12,380 bases of DNA from an uncultured Pseudomonadota bacterium (GTDB lineage Bacteria; Pseudomonadota; Gammaproteobacteria; Burkholderiales; Methylophilaceae): the NCBI GenBank assembly GCA_903860085.1, contig CAIOPD010000112.1, positions 1 to 12,380 of the forward strand. Reading direction: 5' to 3'. The position numbers and the translations under genes are program-made. Within the stretch, counting starts at the first letter, position 1, and every line of letters begins with the position of its first letter. The notes beneath the pieces were generated by a model. The model searched no databases. It saw nothing but the letters and a program-made list of their open reading frames with translations, and had not been told where the DNA came from. Of this stretch, positions 7,220 through 12,380 are shown piece by piece.

Positions 7220-7912
7220 ATGAGTAATGCCTACTATCAATTAGCCAACGGTCGCGTTGCCAGCCTAGAAAATGATTGCGATTTTCCACCGCTATCTGAT
7301 GCGCTAAAAGAACCTAACGGTTTGGTTGCCATAGGCGCCGATTTAACTTTGCCACGACTACTATCTGCTTATAAACAGGGCATATTCCCCTGGTTTAGTG
7401 AGGGAGAGCCTATTTTATGGTGGAGCCCAAACCCGCGCATGGTGCTATATCCATCAAACCTAAATATATCAAAATCTCTACGAAAAACAATAAAGCAAGC
7501 GAAGTTTGATATCCGATTTAATACGGCATTTCGTCAAGTGATAAGCGCTTGTAGTAATAGTACTCGGAACAATCAAGATGGCACATGGATTAACGACGAT
7601 ATCATTAATGCATATTGTGCGATGCATGAGGCTGGTTATGCAATATCCGCCGAGGCATGGAAGGAAGGCATACTGGTAGGTGGATGCTACGGCGTAAAAA
7701 TTGGTAGCATGTTTTATGGGGAAAGTATGTTTCATGATGTCGCTGACGCTTCTAAAGTAGCATTTATAAGTTTGGTGCAAAAATTACAAACTGAGAGCGT
7801 GGGTCTAATCGATTGTCAAATGCACACCAAACACCTGGCAAGTTTAGGCGCCACTGAGATTCACCGCGATGATTTTATCCGTCAATTATCATTTCTGATA
7901 AAAACCGATTAA
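7220..7912 (+). CDS. aat: leucyl/phenylalanyl-tRNA-protein transferase
   Basis: A 230-residue cytoplasmic enzyme that moves Leu or Phe from charged tRNA onto proteins with N-terminal Arg or Lys, marking them for ClpS/ClpAP degradation (N-degron pathway). The family signature runs YKQGIFPWFS at 51-60, then PILWWSPNPR at 64-73. Further motifs are GTWI at 121-124, AYCAMHEAGYAISAEAW at 131-147, FYGESMF at 165-171, ASKVAF at 177-182 and DCQM at 198-201. The usual HSVE is ISAE here, keeping the conserved Glu145. Length is usual for Aat. The start has no Shine-Dalgarno but a -10 element lies directly upstream. It is followed after 24 bases by the gene for the second N-end-rule transferase. Confidence 0.96.
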   Translation: MSNAYYQLANGRVASLENDCDFPPLSDALKEPNGLVAIGADLTLPRLLSAYKQGIFPWFSEGEPILWWSPNPRMVLYPSNLNISKSLRKTIKQAKFDIRFNTAFRQVISACSNSTRNNQDGTWINDDIINAYCAMHEAGYAISAEAWKEGILVGGCYGVKIGSMFYGESMFHDVADASKVAFISLVQKLQTESVGLIDCQMHTKHLASLGATEIHRDDFIRQLSFLIKTD

Positions 7913-7924
7913 ATACATTTCGTT

Positions 7925-7936
7925 TATAATTTCCCA
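7925..7936 (+). promoter_or_regulatory. consensus -10 of ate, probably leaderless
   Basis: A perfect TATAAT (7925-7930) lies in the 24-base gap after aat, followed by six bases and the ATG at 7937. The geometry puts the transcript start on the ATG. No Shine-Dalgarno is present and the -35 region (around 7902, inside the aat 3' end) is poor. It suggests ate has its own promoter in addition to any aat read-through. Confidence 0.55.
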
Positions 7937-8692
7937 ATGACCTTAGCCAGCGAATCTTCTTTACAAAAACTGCAGTTTTATGTCACCACGGCTTATGCCT
8001 GTGGTTATTTACCCAATAAACTGGCACAGAGTTTGGTCGCAATTCCACAGGATTTGGTTGATACTAATGTATATAACAACTTGATACAGCAAGGGTTTAG
8101 ACGTAGTGGTATGTTTGTTTATAGACCGAATTGCGAAACCTGCAATGCCTGTATTTCGGTACGCGTTATTTTGAAAGAATTTGTATCTAGCCGTAGTCAA
8201 AAGCGAGCTTACAAGCAACACAAAAACCTAACAGCAAACGTCATGCCAGTAACCTTCAGACCTGAACATTATGATCTTTATGCTAAGTACCAACTGGCGC
8301 GCCATGCAGACGACATCATTAAGGCTGAGTCTAAAACAGAGGTGGATGAAGTTGAGCAATACCGCACCTTTTTATGTCAAAGCAATGTAGAGTCAGTCAT
8401 GGTCGAGTTTAGGCAAAATCAACAACTGAAAATGGTGAGCGTCATTGATATTGTGCGTGATGGCATTTCTGCAGTTTATACTTTTTACGATACCGATGAC
8501 CATAAAGCCAGCTTGGGCACATACAATGTTTTATGGCAAATTGAGTGGGCAAGAAGCCTACAACTACCGTTTTTATACCTAGGCTACTGGATTGAACATA
8601 GTCAAAAAATGGCTTACAAAGAGAAGTTCCAGCCCTTACAAAAACTGCTTGATGGCGAGTGGTTGCCATTAATGCCTGCGCAGTCCCAATAA
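7937..8692 (+). CDS. bpt: bacterial leucyl-tRNA-protein transferase (Ate1/Bpt family)
   Basis: A 251-residue homologue of eukaryotic arginyltransferase. In bacteria (Bpt of Vibrio vulnificus) the enzyme adds Leu to proteins with N-terminal Asp or Glu, producing N-degrons. Visible family features are the N-terminal ACGYLP with Cys22, GFRRSG at 53-58, and the Cys cluster at 66, 69 and 72 (CETCNAC) leading into ISVRV, as in the ATE N-terminal domain. The C-terminal domain shows a YTFYD segment, SLGTYNVLWQIEWA and FLYLGYWIEHSQKMAYK. Length is usual. The spectrum of accepted N-termini cannot be read from sequence. Start choice: a TATAAT ends six bases upstream and there is no Shine-Dalgarno. Its position next to aat matches the known functional pairing of these transferases. 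It may appear as ate in some annotations. Confidence 0.94.
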   Translation: MTLASESSLQKLQFYVTTAYACGYLPNKLAQSLVAIPQDLVDTNVYNNLIQQGFRRSGMFVYRPNCETCNACISVRVILKEFVSSRSQKRAYKQHKNLTANVMPVTFRPEHYDLYAKYQLARHADDIIKAESKTEVDEVEQYRTFLCQSNVESVMVEFRQNQQLKMVSVIDIVRDGISAVYTFYDTDDHKASLGTYNVLWQIEWARSLQLPFLYLGYWIEHSQKMAYKEKFQPLQKLLDGEWLPLMPAQSQ

Positions 8693-8727
8693 AAATGCAA
8701 TCCTACACCATTAGCCAATTCCAACAA

Positions 8728-8736
8728 TGTTACAAT
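8728..8736 (+). promoter_or_regulatory. candidate extended -10 of the tyrA-aroA-cmk operon
   Basis: TGTTACAAT (8728-8736) has the same extended -10 form as at hslO. Transcription would start near 8743 and give a 24-base leader before the TTG of tyrA. A second hexamer, TAAAAT (8746-8751), is closer to the gene. No clear terminator separates this from the preceding gene, so read-through is also possible. Confidence 0.4.
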
Positions 8737-8766
8737 CTGCCCTATTAAAATAAGAATAAATCTACT

Positions 8767-9639
8767 TTGAAAAAACTGGTGATTTTTGGTGTGGGCCTGA
8801 TTGGGGGCTCGGTGGCATTAGCTTTAAAAAAAGCTAATCATGCCGCGCCACATATTGTGGGCGTGGGGCGTGGTAGCGCTAGTCTGCAAACCGCCTTAGA
8901 ACTAGGCGTGATAGACCAGATCAGCAATAATATTGCGGAGGCAATTCAAAATGCCGACATAATATTAATTGCTACGCCAGTAGCACAAACACCAGACATA
9001 CTGCGCGCGATTAAACCCTACTTATCAAAGCACACAGTGGTTACCGATGCCGGCAGCACCAAGTCTGATGTATTGGATTATGCCAATGAAATATTGGGAG
9101 ACCTGAGTCCACAGTTTGTAGGTGGCCACCCGATTGCCGGTGCCGAAAAAAGCGGCGTTAGCGCGGCAAGCAACGAGTTATTTCTTCATAAAAATGTTGT
9201 GCTCACTCCAACGGCTAGCACGCAACAGCAAGCCATAGATCGCGTGGAAGAACTGTGGAAAAGCTGTGGTGCCACGGTCAGCCTGATGAGCGCGCCCAGT
9301 CATGACAGCATCTTTGCTGCTGTCAGCCATTTGCCGCATTTACTGGCATTTGCTTTGGTGAATGATATTGCTTCAAGACCCAACGCAGACCAACTATTTA
9401 GCTTTGCTGCCAGTGGCTTTAGGGACTTTACCCGCATTGCCGGCAGCAACCCTGAAATGTGGCGGGATATCAGTTTAGCAAATAAAAATGCATTGTTAAG
9501 TGAACTGAACGCCTACCAAGCAGAGATAGGCAACTTAAAAAATCTGCTTGAAAATGAAGATAGCGAAGGCTTACAAGCTTTGTTTGAGCGCGCAAGCTTT
9601 GCCCGTAATGCTTGGGCTAAGTCCAATCAAAAAAAATAG
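8767..9639 (+). CDS. tyrA: prephenate/arogenate dehydrogenase
   Basis: A 290-residue dehydrogenase of tyrosine synthesis that oxidatively decarboxylates prephenate or arogenate. The Rossmann motif GVGLIGGS is at 8-15. Other family motifs are TDAGSTK at 93-99, [12 protein letters not shown] at 119-130, the active-site SHLPH at 187-191 and [16 protein letters not shown] at 217-232. There is no fused chorismate mutase or ACT domain, so this is the stand-alone form. The start is TTG: the Rossmann fold begins at codon 2 (KKLVIFG), and no ATG or GTG fits. The ribosome site is weak (AAG about 13 bases away). After the second Rossmann strand the chain reads VGVGRGS with no acidic residue, which may mean NADP use. 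It heads a tight operon with aroA and cmk. Confidence 0.94.
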   Translation: MKKLVIFGVGLIGGSVALALKKANHAAPHIVGVGRGSASLQTALELGVIDQISNNIAEAIQNADIILIATPVAQTPDILRAIKPYLSKHTVVTDAGSTKSDVLDYANEILGDLSPQFVGGHPIAGAEKSGVSAASNELFLHKNVVLTPTASTQQQAIDRVEELWKSCGATVSLMSAPSHDSIFAAVSHLPHLLAFALVNDIASRPNADQLFSFAASGFRDFTRIAGSNPEMWRDISLANKNALLSELNAYQAEIGNLKNLLENEDSEGLQALFERASFARNAWAKSNQKK

Positions 9640-9646
9640 GTTCAAC

Positions 9647-10939
9647 ATGAGTACTCTAGAAACACTTCGCCTAGCACCGGCCAACCATGCTAAAGGCCAT
9701 ATCACCCTACCCGGCTCTAAAAGCATTTCCAACCGGACACTCTTACTGGCAGCGCTAGCGACTGGCATCACAGAAATTCGCGACTTACTAGCCTCTGATG
9801 ACACTAGTCGTATGCTGGAAGCCTTGCAAACATTAGGAATTAAGCTGGATAACTTTGCCGAAAATGCCTGGCGAGTGACTGGCTGTGGCGGTAATTTTAG
9901 TGTGAAACAGGCTGACTTTTTTCTCGGCAATGCTGGAACCGCCTTTAGACCACTAACGGCAGCATTAGCGCTATCCAGCGGGCACTTCACACTCTCTGGC
10001 GTACCGCGTATGCATGAGCGTCCAATTGCAGACTTGGTCGATGCCTTAGTGCAGGTCGGTGCAAACATTCAATATACTCAAAACACAGGCTTCCCCCCGT
10101 TAAAAATAGCGCCAGCGAAGTTGGATTTAAGTAAGCCCATCAAAATTCGTGGTGATGTATCCAGTCAATTTTTAACAGCGCTATTAATGGCTTTGCCACT
10201 GACTCAACAACAAGCAACGATAGAAGTAGTCGGCGAACTAATCTCTAAACCCTATATAGCCATTACGCTGAATTTAATGGAAAAATTTGGCGTACCAGTG
10301 CAACGCGACGGGTGGCAGCGCTTTACCATTGCCGCCAATAGCCAGTACGTTAGCCCACAGCAAATATTTGTTGAAGGTGATGCTTCTAGCGCCTCTTACT
10401 TTCTGGCTGCAGGTGCAATTGCAGGAGATGTTCGTGTAGACGGCATCGGTAAAGATAGCATTCAAGGTGACGTTCGCTTTGCAGAAGCTATTGCCATGAT
10501 GGGCGCGCATATCACCTATGCAGAGAATTCAATTAGCGCAACTAAGGCAATAAAACTGAAAGCCATCGACTTAGATTGCAACCATATTCCTGATGCTGCC
10601 ATGACGTTAGCCGTCATGGCCTTATTTGCTGACGGCACAACAACGCTTCGCAATATTGCTAGCTGGCGCGTAAAAGAAACCGACCGCATTGCGGCGATGG
10701 CGACCGAGCTGCGCAAAGTAGGCGCTACTGTAGAAGAAGGTGCTGACTTCATTAAGGTCACACCACCTGCTCAACTAATTCCGAATGCCAGTATTGATAC
10801 TTATGACGACCACCGGATGGCGATGTGCTTTTCACTGGTGTCACTTGGCAATGTGCCAATTACAATCAACGACCCTAAATGCGTAAGCAAAACTTTCCCT
10901 GACTATTTTTTACGATTTTCTGAGATTGTGCAGCCATGA
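9647..10939 (+). CDS. aroA: 3-phosphoshikimate 1-carboxyvinyltransferase (EPSP synthase)
   Basis: A 430-residue enzyme that joins phosphoenolpyruvate to shikimate-3-phosphate, the sixth step of the shikimate pathway. Motifs match class I EPSP synthases: [10 protein letters not shown] at 21-30, [13 protein letters not shown] at 93-105, [14 protein letters not shown] from 121, GDVSSQF at 169-175, GDASSASYF at 244-252, RVKETDR at 341-347 and DDHRMAM at 387-393. The NAGTA segment is the normal type. The ATG at 9647 is preceded by AGG with a 6-base spacer, and the protein then begins [11 protein letters not shown] directly before the fold. The frame stays open upstream only because it overlaps the tyrA 3' end. 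It is 7 bases after tyrA and overlaps cmk by ATGA, so the three genes are co-transcribed and probably coupled in translation. Confidence 0.97.
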   Translation: MSTLETLRLAPANHAKGHITLPGSKSISNRTLLLAALATGITEIRDLLASDDTSRMLEALQTLGIKLDNFAENAWRVTGCGGNFSVKQADFFLGNAGTAFRPLTAALALSSGHFTLSGVPRMHERPIADLVDALVQVGANIQYTQNTGFPPLKIAPAKLDLSKPIKIRGDVSSQFLTALLMALPLTQQQATIEVVGELISKPYIAITLNLMEKFGVPVQRDGWQRFTIAANSQYVSPQQIFVEGDASSASYFLAAGAIAGDVRVDGIGKDSIQGDVRFAEAIAMMGAHITYAENSISATKAIKLKAIDLDCNHIPDAAMTLAVMALFADGTTTLRNIASWRVKETDRIAAMATELRKVGATVEEGADFIKVTPPAQLIPNASIDTYDDHRMAMCFSLVSLGNVPITINDPKCVSKTFPDYFLRFSEIVQP

Positions 10940-11607
10940 TGGCAAACGCTATTCCTGTGATTGCCATTGACGGGCCTTCGGCATCTGGCAAAGGAACTGT
11001 GGCGCAACTGGTGGCAACTGAACTTGGTTTTCATTACTTAGATTCAGGAGCGTTATATCGCATAGTTGCATTGGCTACCAAGCAAAAAAATATTGCATGG
11101 GGAAACGCATCTGAGGTTTCGGCCTGCGCCAAAGAGCTACACATTCAATTTACTGGCGATCAGATATTTCTCAATGATGCCGATGTTTCTGATGCTATTC
11201 GTAGTGAGCAGATGGGTAAAGGCGCCTCTGAAGTGGCGGTTCATGCTCAACTCCGGGCAGTATTGCTTAATTTACAACATAGCTTTCGCCGAGCGCCAGG
11301 CCTAGTGGCCGATGGACGAGATATGGGTAGCGTAGTATTTCCTGATGCACCATTAAAAATATTTCTTACCGCTAGTACCGATGTGCGCGCCCAACGACGC
11401 TACCAACAACTATTGGGTAAAAATCAGATCGCCAATTACGCTGATATCCTGTTGGATTTACAACAGCGAGATGCGCGTGATCAAGGTCGCGCTGCTGCGC
11501 CTTTAATAATGTCGACAGACGCGTTACTATTAGAGACAGATAATTTAACAATTTCCGATGCTGTAAGCTTAATTTTAGAAAAATATTGGCATAAAATGCA
11601 CAAATAG
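10936..11607 (+). CDS. cmk: (d)CMP kinase
   Basis: A 223-residue cytidylate kinase that phosphorylates CMP and dCMP with ATP, recycling cytidine nucleotides from RNA turnover and lipid synthesis. The P-loop GPSASGKGT is at 13-21, followed by YLDSGALYR at 34-42. The CMP-binding and lid regions show [21 protein letters not shown] and [13 protein letters not shown], typical of bacterial Cmk. The ATG at 10936 overlaps the aroA TGA as ATGA; a second ATG directly follows (10939), so the true first residue may be either. No strong Shine-Dalgarno is needed if translation is coupled to aroA. The aroA-cmk-rpsA order is widely conserved in proteobacteria. Confidence 0.97.
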   Translation: MMANAIPVIAIDGPSASGKGTVAQLVATELGFHYLDSGALYRIVALATKQKNIAWGNASEVSACAKELHIQFTGDQIFLNDADVSDAIRSEQMGKGASEVAVHAQLRAVLLNLQHSFRRAPGLVADGRDMGSVVFPDAPLKIFLTASTDVRAQRRYQQLLGKNQIANYADILLDLQQRDARDQGRAAAPLIMSTDALLLETDNLTISDAVSLILEKYWHKMHK

Positions 11608-11631
11608 TCTTTTATTTTTCAATGTTTTAGT

Positions 11632-11637
11632 TATAAT
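11632..11637 (+). promoter_or_regulatory. consensus -10 of the rpsA promoter
   Basis: A perfect TATAAT lies 24 bases after the cmk stop. Transcription would start near 11644 and give a leader of about 105 bases before rpsA. The -35 region (CTTTTA around 11609) is poor, but an AT-rich upstream stretch is present. Confidence 0.5.
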
Positions 11638-11671
11638 TCAACCCTTAGTTTTTTTACACGCTTTTTATCGC

Positions 11672-11701
11672 CTGCACATCTCAAAGATCTGTAGTTTTTT
11701 T
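11672..11701 (+). terminator. intrinsic terminator/attenuator hairpin 1 in the cmk-rpsA gap
   Basis: CTGCACATCT (11672-11681) pairs with AGATCTGTAG (11685-11694) around a CAA loop. The stem has ten positions with one C-C mismatch and one G-U pair, and is followed directly by seven T (11695-11701). This is good intrinsic-terminator form. It could end the tyrA-aroA-cmk transcript, but it lies downstream of the TATAAT at 11632 and so also falls in the rpsA leader. Confidence 0.65.
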
Positions 11702-11733
11702 AATCAACCCACTGCTAGGTGGGATTATTTTTT
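11702..11733 (+). terminator. terminator-like hairpin 2 just before the rpsA ribosome site
   Basis: AATC (11702-11705) and CCAC (11709-11712) pair with GTGGGATT (11719-11726), with a 3-base bulge on the left arm and a TGCTAG loop; A and six T follow (11727-11733). The U-tract runs straight into the AGGT ribosome site of rpsA. Because rpsA starts only 15 bases later, this element must be read through to make S1, so it is better viewed as an attenuator or a translational control hairpin. Confidence 0.55.
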
Positions 11734-11737
11734 AGGT
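11734..11737 (+). promoter_or_regulatory. Shine-Dalgarno of rpsA
   Basis: AGGT lies 11 bases before the ATG at 11749, a rather long spacer in an AT-rich context. It follows the U-tract of a hairpin directly, so folding could affect access. Confidence 0.5.
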
Positions 11738-11748
11738 AATTTTAATTA

Positions 11749-12380
11749 ATGGCTTCTACTTCTAAATCTACTGTTTCATCCATGGAATCTTTTGCTGCGC
11801 TTTTTGAAGAAAGCTTAGCTCGCCAAGAAATGCGTTCTGGCGAAGTGATCACTGCTGAAGTGATTTCTGTTGACCAAGATCACGTGATTGTTAATGCAGG
11901 TCTTAAATCTGAAAGCGTTATCAACGCTTCTGAGTTTCACAATGCGCAAGGCGAACTTGAAGTTAAAGTTGGCGACTTTGTAAAAGTAGCGATTGAAAAA
12001 CTTGAAGATGGTTTTGGTTCAACTGTACTTTCACGCGAAAAAGCGAAACGCATGGAAACATGGCTAGATCTTGAAGATGCGATGAACGAAGGCCGTATCA
12101 TTAAAGGTTTTGTTAGCGGTAAAGTTAAAGGCGGTTTACGCGTATCTGTAAACGGCATCATGGCTTTCTTGCCAGGTTCATTGGTAGATGTGCGTCCAGT
12201 AAAAGACACCACCCCATTTGAAAACAAAGAATGTGACTTAAAAGTAATCAAACTTGATCGTAAACGTAACAATATCGTGGTTTCACGCCGTGCTGTAATG
12301 GAAGTTAGCATGGGTGCTGATCGTGAAGCGTTAATGGGTACTTTAACTGAAGGTGCTGTAGTTAAAGGCATCGTTAAAAA
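11749..12380 (+). CDS. rpsA: 30S ribosomal protein S1, 5' part (cut by window end)
   Basis: The first 210 codons of the S1 gene; the frame is open to the last base, so the rest lies beyond the window. S1 binds mRNA on the 30S subunit through repeated OB-fold S1 domains. After a short Ser/Thr-rich leader (1-11), the chain enters [17 protein letters not shown] and NAGLKSES, very close to E. coli S1. The first S1 domain spans about 31-98 and ends VLSREKAKR; the second spans about 116-182, with [22 protein letters not shown] and [10 protein letters not shown]. Residues 201-210 ([10 protein letters not shown]) open the third. The ATG at 11749 has an AGGT ribosome site; an internal ATG 11 codons later (11782) also precedes the conserved part. 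A 144-codon open frame on the opposite strand is a shadow of this gene. Confidence 0.96.
   Translation, partial: MASTSKSTVSSMESFAALFEESLARQEMRSGEVITAEVISVDQDHVIVNAGLKSESVINASEFHNAQGELEVKVGDFVKVAIEKLEDGFGSTVLSREKAKRMETWLDLEDAMNEGRIIKGFVSGKVKGGLRVSVNGIMAFLPGSLVDVRPVKDTTPFENKECDLKVIKLDRKRNNIVVSRRAVMEVSMGADREALMGTLTEGAVVKGIVK

Noticed and set aside
9548..9646. 33-residue upstream extension of EPSP synthase
   Set aside because: It is the tyrA 3' end read in another frame; the ATG at 9647 has AGG upstream and begins at the conserved fold.
9571..10068. 165-codon open frame antisense to aroA
   Set aside because: It lies wholly inside the strongly supported aroA gene and the end of tyrA, has a low-complexity Ser/Ala/Lys-rich composition and no recognisable motif; it is a shadow frame.
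11937..12371. 144-codon open frame antisense to rpsA
   Set aside because: Fully covered by the S1 reading frame, which matches E. coli S1 closely; the Ser/Thr/Pro-rich translation is typical of a reverse-strand shadow of a highly expressed gene.
1..12380. A hidden new defence, mobile or CRISPR-like system
   Set aside because: No repeat arrays, transposase, integrase, toxin-antitoxin or phage-like genes were seen; all thirteen genes fall into known families with normal lengths and similar base composition.

Overview
The window is ordinary chromosomal DNA from a moderately AT-rich Gram-negative bacterium, most likely a betaproteobacterium near the Methylophilaceae or other Nitrosomonadales. 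This rests on the tyrA-aroA-cmk-rpsA gene order, the style of the S1, YgiQ and Hsp33 proteins, and an FTR1/cupredoxin iron-uptake pair. The taxonomic call comes from memory of these families, not from a search. Thirteen protein genes are supported. rpsA is cut by the right edge. The longest gap without a gene is about 160 bases. No tRNA, rRNA, CRISPR array, insertion sequence or prophage gene was seen.

Left part (1-4440). An iron-uptake pair on the minus strand (cupredoxin, then FTR1 permease) is divergent from hslO (redox chaperone Hsp33), with a good Fur box between them. hslO converges on a TrmH/SpoU-family RNA methyltransferase. That gene is divergent from an RsuA-type pseudouridine synthase, which is followed by an outer-membrane lipocalin lipoprotein (Blc type).

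Middle (4442-8692). On the minus strand are a large YgiQ-type radical SAM protein and, upstream of it, a small four-helix membrane protein of the DUF3147 type. On the plus strand, aat and ate/bpt stand side by side. They encode the two bacterial aminoacyl-tRNA-protein transferases that attach Leu/Phe or Leu to protein N-termini and so feed the N-degron pathway.

Right part (8767-12380). tyrA-aroA-cmk is a tight operon (7-base gap, then a 4-base ATGA overlap) for tyrosine synthesis, the shikimate pathway and CMP/dCMP phosphorylation. rpsA (ribosomal protein S1) follows after a 141-base leader region.

The most interesting signals are regulatory. (1) Four plus-strand genes that begin transcripts (hslO, rsuA, aat, ate) have no Shine-Dalgarno sequence and a -10-like hexamer ending 5-6 bases before the ATG, as expected for leaderless mRNAs. 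Several genes inside transcripts have recognisable Shine-Dalgarno sequences. (2) The rpsA leader holds two consecutive intrinsic-terminator-like hairpins with U-tracts; the second ends 15 bases before the S1 start codon, so any normal rpsA transcript must read through it. (3) The Fur box sits in a 101-base divergent region that also serves a redox chaperone. I found no convincing new multi-gene system; the genes belong to known families.
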